Assembly (NCBI RefSeq): GCF_041537905.1
Contig: NZ_JBGRUO010000004.1
Coordinates: forward strand, 186,001 to 250,000
Source of the DNA: Ruegeria_C sp041537905
GTDB taxonomy: Bacteria > Pseudomonadota > Alphaproteobacteria > Rhodobacterales > Rhodobacteraceae
Direction: 5' to 3'
Length of the DNA stretch: 64,000 nt
Below are positions 44,845 to 54,534 of the stretch, one piece after another. A program made the translations under genes and the position numbers. Below the pieces are notes generated by a model, which was not told the origin of the DNA, did not search any database, and was given only the letters and a program-made list of their open reading frames with translations. How positions within the stretch are numbered: the stretch's first letter is position 1; each line of letters opens with the position of its first letter.

Positions 44845-45711
44845 TCAGGTATAGTTAAGTTCTGCCAACAGCGCTTCTGACCCCATTATCGAGCATTGCA
44901 GCGCAACCATCTTTGGTCGGTCGACCCAGGGACGAAGGACGACACCGTGATAGTCTAGCGTCCGGGCAACCGATGCGCCGATCAAGCCGATCCCTACCTT
45001 GGCTGCTATAAGTGCCAGCTGGGTATGGCTTCGCGCCGCTTCTGCGCCGATCTTCAACTCGCCATATGGCGCAAGGGCGTCCCTTATCGCTGCATGCAGA
45101 ACAGGACCTTGTGACCTCGGGAACAGTACAAGAGGGTGGTTCGCCAGATCTGCAGAACGGATCGCCTTACGTTCGGCCAATGGGTGTCCTTCATACAGGG
45201 CAACCAAGAATTCGTCCTCGCCCAGCGACGCCAGAGAAAGGCCGCGCGCAGCATCAACGGGTGGATGCAAAAGGCCGAGATCAAGTTCTGCTCGCGCCAG
45301 CGCTTTGGCCTGCGGGTTCGTAGGTGTCTCGATCAGTTCAGGGGCAGGCCACCCTCGCGCGGAGATGCGCGACAGAAGATCCGGCAGATGTGAATCAAGT
45401 GCAGCGGAGACGAAGCCTATTCGCAATGGTTTTGAGTACATTCCCATGCGTTTTATCCGAGCCTCAGCACGGCTTAGCGCGGCAAGAATTGCCTCGGCCT
45501 CTTCCAACAATACGCTGCCTTCAGCCGTTAGGGTCATACCGCTCTTGGAGCGCTCAAAAAGCGATACTCCCAACGCGGTCTCCAACTCTCTGATGGTGCG
45601 CGACAGGGGCGGTTGGCTCATGTTCAAGGCGGACGCGCCAGCCCTCAATCCACCGGCGTGCGCAACGGCGACGAACTGACGAAGGAGGCGGTGATCGAGG
45701 GCATCGGGCAT
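44845..45711 (-). CDS. LysR-family transcriptional regulator
   Basis: A 288-residue LysR regulator with an N-terminal helix-turn-helix (LRQFVAVAHAGGLRAGASAL, NMSQPPLSRTIRELETALG) and a substrate-sensing domain. It is divergent from the MFS transporter gene, 72 bases between starts, and a near-palindrome GTATCAATTGGTAC lies between them. It probably controls the transporter. Confidence 0.92.
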   Translation of the reverse strand: MPDALDHRLLRQFVAVAHAGGLRAGASALNMSQPPLSRTIRELETALGVSLFERSKSGMTLTAEGSVLLEEAEAILAALSRAEARIKRMGMYSKPLRIGFVSAALDSHLPDLLSRISARGWPAPELIETPTNPQAKALARAELDLGLLHPPVDAARGLSLASLGEDEFLVALYEGHPLAERKAIRSADLANHPLVLFPRSQGPVLHAAIRDALAPYGELKIGAEAARSHTQLALIAAKVGIGLIGASVARTLDYHGVVLRPWVDRPKMVALQCSIMGSEALLAELNYT

Positions 45712-45723
45712 GATTTCATACAG

Positions 45724-45737
45724 GTATCAATTGGTAC
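45724..45737. promoter_or_regulatory. Near-palindromic site between LysR and MFS genes
   Basis: GTATCAATTGGTAC matches its reverse complement at 12 of 14 positions and sits 12 bases upstream of the LysR start in a shared AT-rich promoter region. A candidate LysR binding site for autoregulation and transporter control. Confidence 0.45.
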
Positions 45738-45783
45738 TTATGTGATATTATTATGATTTCTTTGTTTGCGCTACACGGGTGGG

Positions 45784-47022
45784 ATGAAAACCGTATCAGC
45801 CCCATCTCCCGGCGCGCGCTCGACACTCTTTGCGTGCATCGCTGTCTTTGCACTGGGTCAGTTTCAGCGTGCATCCGGGAGTATATTCGGCCCTGTCCTG
45901 TCTGAGAAACTAGGTATTCCAGCGACGGCTTTGGGGGTCCTCGTAGGGGCAATGTTCGCAGCGACGCTCGCGTCTCAGGCCCCGGCTGGCATCGCGCTTG
46001 ACCGCTTCGGACCACAGCGCGTCATCCTTTGGACTCTCGCGTTGGTGGCCGTTGGTAACGCGCTATTTGCGATCGCGCCTGGATTGGGCAACGCGGCATG
46101 GCCAGCATTGCTGGCCGCGCGTGTTCTTATTGGTGTGGGGCTTGCCGCAACCGGAGCAGGCGTCCAGATGATGCTTGCGCAGAACTTGCCATCTGGCGAT
46201 TACGGATACGCTTCCGGCCTGCTCGTGACACTCGGGGGTGTCGGCGGCCTCGTTGGAACGTGGCCGCTGGCGGTCGCGTTGGAGCGCCTCCCCTGGATCA
46301 TTGTTTTTGGATTTGGCGCAGTTTTGGCTCTTCTCGTGATGGGGATCGCCGCATGGTTTCTGCAGCCAACCGCGCCCGAAAAGGCAGAGCAGTGCCAGAC
46401 AAATACGGGGTTCATCGCTTTGCTCAAGGATAGCGAGCTGCGCCGCATACTCTGTCTTGGTGCCGTAACCTATGCGCCCATCGTCACAATCACCGGTCTT
46501 TGGGGTGGGCCCTACCTGCACGATGTGCACGGTTTAAGCCCTGAAGAGTCCGGCAAAGCTCTCATGGGATTGTTTGCCACAACAATCGCTGCCGGAGTCG
46601 TTTTTGGCCGTATCGACCGCACCGGGCGGGGGCGCGACAAGGTGATTGTGCTTGCGGCAGCGGGTTCGGCCACATGCCTCGCTGTCATGGCACTGATGTC
46701 GACACCACCGCTTTTGGGTGCTTTGGCACTTTTGGCAGGCTCAGTATTCCTCCAACAGTTTTATATTCCCTTGGGAGTGCGATTGAGAGATACGGTGCCT
46801 GCCTCGGTATTTGGTCGTGCCAACGCATTAAAGATGCTCATTGCGATCGGCGCGATACCGGTCATGCAGACTGCCTTCGGTCTTGTTCTCGACCTAGCGC
46901 GTAGTGCCGGTGTAGGCGATGAAAGCGCGTACCGGATCGCATTTGGTTCTATGGCCGCTGCGATAGCTCTGGCGGTTACAAACTACAGCTTCCGGCGGCG
47001 GAGCGACGGATGCTCCGGTTGA
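45784..47022 (+). CDS. Major facilitator superfamily transporter
   Basis: A 412-residue membrane protein from the ATG at 45784 (a TTG six codons earlier is less likely). About twelve hydrophobic segments are visible, with the MFS loop motif region DRFGPQRVILWTLAL between segments 2 and 3 (family signature G-x-x-x-D-R-x-G-x-R). The substrate cannot be read. It is divergent from a LysR gene, a typical regulator-transporter pair. Confidence 0.9.
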   Translation: MKTVSAPSPGARSTLFACIAVFALGQFQRASGSIFGPVLSEKLGIPATALGVLVGAMFAATLASQAPAGIALDRFGPQRVILWTLALVAVGNALFAIAPGLGNAAWPALLAARVLIGVGLAATGAGVQMMLAQNLPSGDYGYASGLLVTLGGVGGLVGTWPLAVALERLPWIIVFGFGAVLALLVMGIAAWFLQPTAPEKAEQCQTNTGFIALLKDSELRRILCLGAVTYAPIVTITGLWGGPYLHDVHGLSPEESGKALMGLFATTIAAGVVFGRIDRTGRGRDKVIVLAAAGSATCLAVMALMSTPPLLGALALLAGSVFLQQFYIPLGVRLRDTVPASVFGRANALKMLIAIGAIPVMQTAFGLVLDLARSAGVGDESAYRIAFGSMAAAIALAVTNYSFRRRSDGCSG

Positions 47023-47172
47023 ACATCTCGAGCGCTCTGGACGCCTGCAACTTCGTTCACCGTCTCAAGACCCTCAGCGGTCTCACACCTACAAATACTC
47101 CTGCAAAACCGGGGCCTCAGAACCTGAGAGAATCACATTCGATCGAATCCACCAGATGCCGGGACCGAACAT

Positions 47173-48057
47173 CTAGGGATTGCATTGGTGCTCTTCGACA
47201 AGCCAGTTCCAGAACGTCTTGGTTGAGGGCGACGCCGCAGAGTAATCGCAGCGTGCGAAGAAACTCCAAGGACACTCGACCGAAATGTCGAAAGGCTCGA
47301 TCAAAAGCCCTCGTTCAATATAGGGCGCCGCAACAGAGCGTGGCGTCACCGCGCAGCCCAACCGGCTTGTGGCCATCTCCAAGGCGAGGCTGTTAACGTT
47401 GGTTTGAACGATGCCCATAATACGGGATGCGTCGTATTGCAGCGCCACCGCAAGCCGTTCCCAAAAGGCGTATCTGGACAAGGCAACCAGCAAGCGGCAC
47501 TCCAGCAACTGCTCGACCCGGCTGAGCGGCTCCCCTCCGGCATTGTAATCCGGAGCACATACCAGTGAGATCTCTTCCTGCCACAGTTTATGCGCTGACG
47601 ACTTCGTTTCGTGGGAGTCCTCCATCGTGATGCTGATATCGGACACCAGATCATCATCCTCGGACCAGATGATCCCATGAACTTCCAGTTCGATTTTGGG
47701 ATGCAATTCGTGAAATCTCGCGATCAGTCCGGGCATCCAGCTTGCTGCCAGAGAGACGGGGCATGAGACAACGACCGTTCGTGCATTGGGTTTACCGACC
47801 AGGAGTTCGGTGGCTGCGTTAATTTCTTCGATCGAAGCGCGGATTGACGGCAGATACGCTTTTCCGGCTTCTGTCAGAACGAGTGATCGGGTTGTGCGCA
47901 CAAAGAGGGTGCGACCCAGAAAGTCTTCCAGGGACCGAACATGGTTGCTCACGGCCGCCTGGGTGCAGTTCAGTTCTTTGGCTGCGTGCGTAAAGCTCTT
48001 GTGCCGGGCGGCTGCTTCAAATGATCGAAGAAATGTGAAGTGGGGAAGATACTTCAT
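47173..48057 (-). CDS. LysR-family regulator, GcvA-like
   Basis: A 294-residue LysR regulator beginning MKYLPHFTFLRSFEAAARHK, with SFTHAAKELNCTQAAVSNHV as helix-turn-helix. This N-terminal style is typical of the GcvA/AmpR branch. It is divergent from the BCCT transporter gene, with 328 bases between the two starts, and is the likely regulator of that uptake system. Confidence 0.92.
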   Translation of the reverse strand: MKYLPHFTFLRSFEAAARHKSFTHAAKELNCTQAAVSNHVRSLEDFLGRTLFVRTTRSLVLTEAGKAYLPSIRASIEEINAATELLVGKPNARTVVVSCPVSLAASWMPGLIARFHELHPKIELEVHGIIWSEDDDLVSDISITMEDSHETKSSAHKLWQEEISLVCAPDYNAGGEPLSRVEQLLECRLLVALSRYAFWERLAVALQYDASRIMGIVQTNVNSLALEMATSRLGCAVTPRSVAAPYIERGLLIEPFDISVECPWSFFARCDYSAASPSTKTFWNWLVEEHQCNP

Positions 48058-48385
48058 CTGTAGATAGCTTTCCGGCCTGCCCGTTCGGACGTCGTTTCAA
48101 TCGGCGTGACTAGTGTACTTGCACTTTTGGTCCCAGCAGGCGACGAAAATATTCCAGCCAAGTGTTCACCGAAATCTTTTTGAGTAACCAACCTTTAACA
48201 CCCCTAAAGTGCCCCTACCACTGGCTGGCGCGATCACTCCACCTTTACGCATCTGACCAAAAAATCAGAAGCCGATGCAGAGTATCCAAAGCGCATCAGA
48301 GCTTAGATGCGGTCCGCGCCGGGTTGTTGTTCAGCTATCCCAACCAGATAGCACATTCAGTCAATTGCTGAGGAGCGCGACATAG
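48058..48385. other. Divergent promoter region between LysR and BCCT genes
   Basis: 328 bases without a credible gene. It is less GC-rich than the flanking genes, for example at 48150-48210. It must contain both promoters and the regulator's binding site, but no clear inverted repeat stands out. Confidence 0.5.
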
Positions 48386-50209
48386 ATGTCAATAAAACCA
48401 CCTTTTACCGACCTGGAGATTAAGAAATCCCCAGCTGGATTCTATGAGGGGTATAGTCTTCCTATCGCCTTAATCAGCAAAGGGATTATGGTCGCTGTTG
48501 TGCTTTGGGCGCTGGTATGGCCATTGAACGCCAATGAGGTTTTAGGAAGCGCAAAATGGGCGCTGCTGAACGGCTTCAACACGTTTTACATCATTATCGT
48601 CGGCGTCTTCTTCTTCTTTCTCGCAGCTGTCGCCATTATTCCGTCAACCGGAAAGCGGATCATGGGGCGCCCTGGTGAGGGAAAGGAGTTTTCTGACTTT
48701 TCCTGGTTTTCCATGATGTTCGGAGCTGGCCTGGGCGTGGGCCTTATGGTCTTCGCGACGGCAGAGCCCCTGGGATTATGGGGCTCGAACCCAGTCATCG
48801 TCGCGGGCGGCGTTGAGCCCAATAGCGAAGAGGCACTGAAGTCCGGCTACCGGTACGTCTTTGCGCATTACGGCTTCCATGCCTGGGCCATCTATGTGGT
48901 GACGGGCCTTTCGCTGGCCTATTATGCCTACACGCGCGACATGCCTCTGACCATTCGCTCTGCTCTAACTCCGCTCTTTGGTTCGGCGATGAACGGTGTA
49001 CTGGGCCATATCGTCGACGTTCTGGGCGTTATTGCGACGATTCTCGGCGTGTCGGTGACCATTGGTTACGGCGTCAGCCAGTTCATCGACGGTCTCTATG
49101 CGATCACCGGCATGGAGTGGATGATGAATATGACCGGTGACGCACCCGCTCCAGGCAAGGTTGGCCTGATCGCTGGTCTGATCGTCATTATGGGCCTGTC
49201 CATTTTATCGGCTGTTTCCGGGGTGGGGCGCGGGGTGAAATACCTCTCTAACCTCAATCTGGTCCTGTCGATTATTTTGCTGGCAACCTTCATCATATTC
49301 GGTTCCTTCCTCTTCGCGATGAGCACCTATGTGTCGGCCCTCATTGACTACCTCATTCACTTCTTCTCTTTGAGCTTCGCCGCATATGGTCCGGTATCCG
49401 AGGGAGAGTTTGCTGCCGCGCTGCCGCAGGCAGCGATGCCGCTGGCCTCCGATCTCTATTCGGGTGCAACAAACGCCTGGGGAGATTTTGAGGGCTTCCG
49501 GTCTGGTTTAGAAGGTGCCGCAGCCCAATTGGATGAGGCGACACTGATCGCAGCCTACGAAGCGGGAACCGGTGGACGCCTGTTCAACTGGCAGGCGGGC
49601 TGGACGACCTTCTACTGGGCCTGGTGGATCGCCTTCTCTCCGTTTGTGGGCCTCTTCTTGGCGCGCATCTCGCGTGGACGGTCCGTGCGTGAATTCATCC
49701 TGGGCTGCGTGATAGCGCCTGCGATGGTCTGCTTTGCCTGGATGACCATTTTGGGCGGCACAGCCATTGACTTGGAGATGACCGGTGGGGCCGATGGCAC
49801 CATTATCGGTGCGTCCAACACAGCCAAGCTCTTCGTGACACTGGCTCAAATGATCGATGGCACCCTCCTGTCGGCGCTTACCGTGATGTGCGTGGTTCTC
49901 ATCATGACCTTCCTGGTGACCTCAGCGGACTCGGGGATTCTCGTGATGAACACCATCATGTCAGGAGGTGAGCAGGAAACCGGAGTCAAACACCGCATCA
50001 TTTGGGGGGTTATCCTCACCGCGGCCATTGGCACCTTGCTGCTTGCTGGCGGCGGCGGGCTTGATGCGCTCGCCAACGCTATGATCATCGGAGCGCTGCC
50101 GTTCACCTTGGTGATGGCGCTGATGATGATCGCACTTGCCAAAGCTCTCTACCGAGACGGTCTTCGCGACAAGTTCGACAGCGCGGAAGCCAGTCAGCCT
50201 GCCGAGTGA
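48386..50209 (+). CDS. BCCT-family betaine/choline/carnitine-type transporter
   Basis: A 607-residue membrane protein with about twelve hydrophobic segments. BCCT signatures: GAGLGVGLMVFATAEPLGLW in the substrate-path region and YWAWWIAFSPFVGLFLARIS followed by RGRSVREFILG. The family imports quaternary ammonium or sulfonium compatible solutes such as glycine betaine, choline or DMSP with Na+ or H+. A region of about 60 residues between 320 and 390 (GPVSEGEFAAALPQ and following) is longer than in short BCCT members. A strong terminator follows. Confidence 0.93.
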   Translation: MSIKPPFTDLEIKKSPAGFYEGYSLPIALISKGIMVAVVLWALVWPLNANEVLGSAKWALLNGFNTFYIIIVGVFFFFLAAVAIIPSTGKRIMGRPGEGKEFSDFSWFSMMFGAGLGVGLMVFATAEPLGLWGSNPVIVAGGVEPNSEEALKSGYRYVFAHYGFHAWAIYVVTGLSLAYYAYTRDMPLTIRSALTPLFGSAMNGVLGHIVDVLGVIATILGVSVTIGYGVSQFIDGLYAITGMEWMMNMTGDAPAPGKVGLIAGLIVIMGLSILSAVSGVGRGVKYLSNLNLVLSIILLATFIIFGSFLFAMSTYVSALIDYLIHFFSLSFAAYGPVSEGEFAAALPQAAMPLASDLYSGATNAWGDFEGFRSGLEGAAAQLDEATLIAAYEAGTGGRLFNWQAGWTTFYWAWWIAFSPFVGLFLARISRGRSVREFILGCVIAPAMVCFAWMTILGGTAIDLEMTGGADGTIIGASNTAKLFVTLAQMIDGTLLSALTVMCVVLIMTFLVTSADSGILVMNTIMSGGEQETGVKHRIIWGVILTAAIGTLLLAGGGGLDALANAMIIGALPFTLVMALMMIALAKALYRDGLRDKFDSAEASQPAE

Positions 50210-50232
50210 CATAGCAAAACTCCCGACATTGG

Positions 50233-50261
50233 AAACGGCGCCATCAATAGGCGCCGTTTTT
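50233..50261 (+). terminator. Rho-independent terminator after BCCT gene
   Basis: AAACGGCGCC pairs perfectly with GGCGCCGTTT around a 7-base loop and runs into TTTTT, a textbook intrinsic terminator 24 bases after the stop codon. Confidence 0.92.
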
Positions 50262-50332
50262 CAAATCAGAGATCAGCGGACGTCCATTCCATCAAAGCCG
50301 AAACCGGTCTTTGCTATGGGAGGATGCGCGAC

Positions 50333-51718
50333 TCAGACATGCGCGAAGCCGCCCGAATTGTCGTTAGATTGCGCGCTCGAATTCTGCTCCAGCTTCTCTA
50401 TCACTTTGGTCAAGTCCGCGAGAAGCATTTCTCCCATGTCGTAGCTAAAGCCCTCGCGCACAACGATGCGCAACACATGAATGCTCTCGGCACCCTCTGG
50501 CATGGAATATGCAGGCACCTGCCATCCATACGCCCGCAGGTGGTCTGACACGTCATATACGCTGTAATCTTCTGGGTTTTTTACTTTGAACGCAAACACG
50601 GGAATTGCACTGCCATCGCTCAGCAACTCAAACGGCCCCATCTGCGCAATTCGGGCTGACAGTTGTTGAGCGATGCTGCCCAGGTTCTCCATAACCTGTT
50701 TGTAGCCAGTCCGGCCCAGTCGCAGAAAGTTATAGTACTGGCCCACGATTTGGTTGCCGGGGCGTGAGAAATTCAGCGTGAAGGTGGGCATATCGCCCCC
50801 CAGGTAATTGACGTGAAAAATCAGATCTTCCGGAAGCTCTGACTTGTCGCGCCAGACAACCCAGCCAACTCCGGGATAGACCAGCCCGTATTTGTGCCCG
50901 GACACGTTAATCGACTTGACCAGCGGTAGCCGGAAGTCCCACTCCAGTTCCGGTTGCAGGAAGGGCGCGACAAATCCACCGCTTGCCGCATCGACATGCA
51001 GCGGAACCTCAAAGCCGGTACTGGCATTGGAGGCCACCAGTGCGTCATGCACTTCCTTGATCGGTTCATATTCACCGGTGAAGGTGGTGCCCAGAATCGC
51101 AACAATGCCGATCGTGTTCTCGTCGATCTTGGAAATCGTGTCTTCCGGGTCGATCACATAGCGATCGGGCGCCATCGGTACATAGCGCGGCTCAACATCC
51201 CAATAACGGCAGAACTTTTCCCAAACCACTTGCACGTTCGTGCCTAGGATCAGGTTCGGCTTGTCTGTCGGTTTGCCTTTGGCCCGCTGGCGCGCGCGCC
51301 AGTTCCATTTCATCGCCATACCAGCAAGCATCACGGCCTCGCTCGATCCGATGGCCGATGATCCCGTCGCCTCGCTCGGCGCGTTGAACAGGTTCGCGAC
51401 GATCTTGATGCAGCGTTCCTCGATCATCGCCGTATTGGGATACTCATCCTTGTCGATCATGTTCTTGTCGAATGTTTCCGACATCAGGCGTTGTGCCTGC
51501 GGTTCCATCCAGGTGGTCACGAAGGTGGCGAGGTTCAGACGCGCGTTGCCGTCCAGCATGAGTTCATCATGGATCAGGCGATAAGCGGAATCCGCGTCCA
51601 TCTCATCTTTGGGCAGCGTGAATTTGGGAATGGGTTCGCGCATGAAGCGTCCCCCATAGGCCGGAGTTAGGACCGACGCAGACTCCGAATGAGACGAGGG
51701 GCTTCGTTTTTTGGTCAT
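50333..51718 (-). CDS. gadB: Glutamate decarboxylase
   Basis: The start at 51718 (MTKKRSPSSH) overlaps the gadC stop by ATGA and gives 461 residues, close to E. coli GadB (466). The PLP lysine lies in SGHKYG at Lys276, with HVDAASGGFVAPF upstream and the FSRPGNQ block downstream. The enzyme converts L-glutamate plus a proton to GABA and CO2 in the cytoplasm. With the upstream antiporter it forms the glutamate-dependent acid-resistance system. The C-terminus ends with an Asn/Ser-rich tail and FAHV. Confidence 0.96.
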   Translation of the reverse strand: MTKKRSPSSHSESASVLTPAYGGRFMREPIPKFTLPKDEMDADSAYRLIHDELMLDGNARLNLATFVTTWMEPQAQRLMSETFDKNMIDKDEYPNTAMIEERCIKIVANLFNAPSEATGSSAIGSSEAVMLAGMAMKWNWRARQRAKGKPTDKPNLILGTNVQVVWEKFCRYWDVEPRYVPMAPDRYVIDPEDTISKIDENTIGIVAILGTTFTGEYEPIKEVHDALVASNASTGFEVPLHVDAASGGFVAPFLQPELEWDFRLPLVKSINVSGHKYGLVYPGVGWVVWRDKSELPEDLIFHVNYLGGDMPTFTLNFSRPGNQIVGQYYNFLRLGRTGYKQVMENLGSIAQQLSARIAQMGPFELLSDGSAIPVFAFKVKNPEDYSVYDVSDHLRAYGWQVPAYSMPEGAESIHVLRIVVREGFSYDMGEMLLADLTKVIEKLEQNSSAQSNDNSGGFAHV

Positions 51719-53142
51719 GTTTCTTCCTTTGTTGTCGCTTGCACAGCCCCCTTGGAAGCCCAACCAGGGCGACGAGCCGCGTAGATTAGGATTGGCGCGG
51801 ATGAGACGAGGATAACACCAATTGCCATCATCAGCTCGAATGACAGGATGGAAAGCGCTCCGACGGCTGGCGGGATAAACCCGATTGCAAAACAGGCGAG
51901 CGCGGCAAGTAACCCGAGTCCGGCTGTAATCCACATTCCGGCGTTGCCGCCTGGGACCCGGTAGGCGCGCTGGACTTCCGGATGTGAGTACCGCAGACGA
52001 ATGGCCGCCGCATACATCAGCACATACATCAGCGAGTAGATCAGGACCGCGATCGAAGTCAGGATCAGAAAGGCTGTGTTTACATCGTCTACCAGCAAGA
52101 ACGACATGGCTATCAACGAGATTAATGATGCCTGCACAATCAGAAGATTCGTTGGCACGCCCTTGCCGTTTACCTTTTGCGCCCAGATCGGAAGATAGCC
52201 CGCTTGCCCTGCCGCAAGTATTCCTTTGACCGGCCCCACAATCCAGGTGCTGACTTGGCCCGCCGCACCAAGCGCGACAAGCACCGCAGCAACCGGCGTT
52301 AGCCACACAAGGCCAAAATGCTCGAAAAACGCGGAAAAGGCCTGCATTGCACCGTTGATCTGGTCTATCGAAGCCACCGGCAATATCGCCGCGACGGCAA
52401 GGCCACCCAGCAATGTCAGCACAAACCCGATGATTGCTGCACTGAATACCGCCAACGGATAGGTGCGGTGGACGTTTTTGACCTCACGGGCGTGGCTCGC
52501 TGAAACTTCGACCCCCACAAATCCGAAGATAAAACTGAGGAAGAGAGTCAAGTTGCCGGTTTCGCCGATCGATGGCACCCAGTTTTCGGCGGTAAGTGCT
52601 GTGTCAATTTGCAACGGGTTTCCTGCACGAGCATATGCAAGACCCAAGATAATCAGAATGACTGTAGGCAATAAAACACCAATGGACACAGCAACGCTGC
52701 TGATCATGCCGGAACTTTTCGAACCGCGAAAATTTGCCAGCGTGGCGCCCCAATAGACAACGAGGATAACCGTAACGATGAAGTACTTGCTTGATCCCAG
52801 TGTGGGATCAAGCGCGTAGGCAAGCGATGCGGCGACATACGCGACAATAGATGTAATGCCAAAGATGCTTTGGGCCCATTGCAACCACACTGCCAGGAAT
52901 CCCATACGAGGTCCAAAGGCAGCCTCAACCCAATGGAAGACGCCATTTTTCGGCCAACCCGTCGCAAGCTCGGCCGAAACAAGTGCGACCGGGATAAGAT
53001 AGACAACAATTGTGATGGCGTTGAAGGCGACCATTTTCATGCCGGTCTGTGCCATCATCGGCATATTGCGTAACGTCAGAAACAAGGCGGCAGTGATCAA
53101 CGTCAAAGTGATGACACCAATCTGGTGTGTGGTCTCAGTCAA
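51715..53142 (-). CDS. gadC: Glutamate/GABA antiporter, APC superfamily
   Basis: A 475-residue transporter with about twelve membrane segments starting MTETTHQIGVITLTLITAAL. Segments such as WPKNGVFHWVEAAFGPRMGF are characteristic of GadC-type antiporters. It exchanges external glutamate for internal GABA, supplying GadB. It is the first gene of the gadC-gadB operon. The C-terminal plug of E. coli GadC appears shortened here, so pH gating may differ. Confidence 0.9.
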   Translation of the reverse strand: MTETTHQIGVITLTLITAALFLTLRNMPMMAQTGMKMVAFNAITIVVYLIPVALVSAELATGWPKNGVFHWVEAAFGPRMGFLAVWLQWAQSIFGITSIVAYVAASLAYALDPTLGSSKYFIVTVILVVYWGATLANFRGSKSSGMISSVAVSIGVLLPTVILIILGLAYARAGNPLQIDTALTAENWVPSIGETGNLTLFLSFIFGFVGVEVSASHAREVKNVHRTYPLAVFSAAIIGFVLTLLGGLAVAAILPVASIDQINGAMQAFSAFFEHFGLVWLTPVAAVLVALGAAGQVSTWIVGPVKGILAAGQAGYLPIWAQKVNGKGVPTNLLIVQASLISLIAMSFLLVDDVNTAFLILTSIAVLIYSLMYVLMYAAAIRLRYSHPEVQRAYRVPGGNAGMWITAGLGLLAALACFAIGFIPPAVGALSILSFELMMAIGVILVSSAPILIYAARRPGWASKGAVQATTKEET

Positions 53143-53658
53143 CGAAAGTGCCCTACCTAGTCAGGCTCTGGTTTGCCCAAGTTCAGATTCAATAGGTCGT
53201 TCATGTATTCCGACGTCCTCAACTAAACATGTTTCCTATCTAACAAAAACACAACATTTTCGGCCCGTTGGTGGTTTTTTGCGGGGTTCGGACGCTAACA
53301 GACCGTTGGACTGCGCCGAGGTAATCTGCGTGTATCCGCCCGGCATCGCCTCTGACCCGGGCGTGAAAACCCTATCGGAGTCGAGTCTTGTCCGACCCTG
53401 GGTGAGTTGACCTTTGGCATGACCAACGGTCATTCACCTGCCGACTCCGAGAGCGTCATACGTCAAAACATGCAACACAGCCCGAGGGTTGCTCCGGCAC
53501 AAGGTTCGGCCTTAAACTGCCTTGTCAGGCTCGCTGGGCAGGCCTGAGTTTACAAGCCACATAGTCTGGAAAGTTGTCGAGATTTGATCATCCCCAGTGC
53601 TCGAAAATCAGAATGTTGTTCTCCTCGAACGGAGCGTCGGCTTCACACCGCGGTGCCG
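53143..53658. other. Intergenic region of about 515 bases, promoters and structured element
   Basis: Contains the gadC promoter region on the left and the leader of the formylglycine-enzyme gene on the right. Besides the structured element at 53376-53449 it holds a 7-bp hairpin (CGCCCGG/CCGGGCG) at 53337-53363. No reading frame with coding character was found. Confidence 0.5.
53376..53449 (+). ncRNA. Highly structured 74-nt element, possible leader RNA or small RNA
   Basis: Four nested stems can be drawn: CGGAGTCG (53376-53383) with CGACTCCG (53442-53449); GGTGA (53401-53405) with TCACC (53434-53438); TGACC (53408-53412) with GGTCA (53428-53432); TTGG (53414-53417) with CCAA (53423-53426). 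Strand is not determined because the stems are symmetric. It lies about 210 bases before the formylglycine-enzyme start. It does not match a riboswitch class I recognise. Confidence 0.4.
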
Positions 53659-54534
53659 ATGGCTTTCGCAAAAAAAGGTTCGCCGCGTTTGGAAGGCACC
53701 GCGGAAATTCCGGGTGGGCGGCCGATTGTGGGCACCAGTCGGCCCATCATTCCCGATGATGGCGAAGAACTGCGCAAGGCGGGCGTTCTTAAGCCCTATC
53801 GCGTTGGGGTGACGACGGTCACCAACGCGCAGTTTCAGACCTTTGTCGATGACACCGGCTATGTCACCGAGGCAGAGAATATCGGCTGGTCCTTTGTGTT
53901 TTGGCTGAACGTGCCGCGCGGCGTCGCGGACCCTTTGGGGGTGGACGGGATCGAATGGTGGCGCCGGGTCGACGGCGCGAATTGGCGCGACATCAACGGG
54001 CCGGGATCGGAAGAAGCCGCCTGGCATCCCGATCATCCTGTTGTGCAGGTATCCTGGAATGACGCCCGTACCTATGCCGCCTGGGCGGAGGGACGTCTGC
54101 CGAGCGAAGCTGAATGGGAACACGCCGCGCGCGGAGGTCTGGGGGATGTGCCCTATCCCTGGGGCAGCGCTGAGCCCGATGACACCAGCTATTACCCCTG
54201 CAACATTTGGCAGGGGAGGTTTCCGCATCAGAACACGGCTGCGGATGGCTATCTGACAACAGCACCGGCCCGGTCGTTCGATCCCAACGGCTACGGGATG
54301 TTCAATATGGTCGGTAATGTCTGGGAATGGACAGCGGACCCGTTTCGCATTCCTTCGCTGAAGAAGGCTGTGCGCGAACGGCTGAAGACCATGAAGGGAT
54401 ACCGCGTTCTCAAAGGCGGGTCCTTCCTGTGCCATTCCACCTATTGCTGGCGCTACCGGATTGCCGCGCGGTCGGGGAATTCGCCCGACAGCGCCACGAC
54501 CCATCAGGGCTTTCGCGTGGCGTTCGACATATGA
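53659..54534 (+). CDS. Formylglycine-generating enzyme (SUMF1 family)
   Basis: A 291-residue protein from the ATG 53659; the upstream ribosome-binding site is weak and other starts are possible. FGE-sulfatase domain blocks are clear: VTTVTNAQFQTFVDDTGYVT, HPVVQVSWNDARTYAAWAEG, RLPSEAEWEHAARGG, NVWEWTADPF, and the active-site pair in FLCHSTYCWRYR (two Cys five apart, as needed for copper binding and catalysis). It oxidises the active-site Cys of sulfatases to formylglycine. A Cys-type sulfatase is encoded at 58691-60214. No signal peptide, so it acts in the cytoplasm. It overlaps the next LysR gene by ATGA. Confidence 0.9.
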   Translation: MAFAKKGSPRLEGTAEIPGGRPIVGTSRPIIPDDGEELRKAGVLKPYRVGVTTVTNAQFQTFVDDTGYVTEAENIGWSFVFWLNVPRGVADPLGVDGIEWWRRVDGANWRDINGPGSEEAAWHPDHPVVQVSWNDARTYAAWAEGRLPSEAEWEHAARGGLGDVPYPWGSAEPDDTSYYPCNIWQGRFPHQNTAADGYLTTAPARSFDPNGYGMFNMVGNVWEWTADPFRIPSLKKAVRERLKTMKGYRVLKGGSFLCHSTYCWRYRIAARSGNSPDSATTHQGFRVAFDI

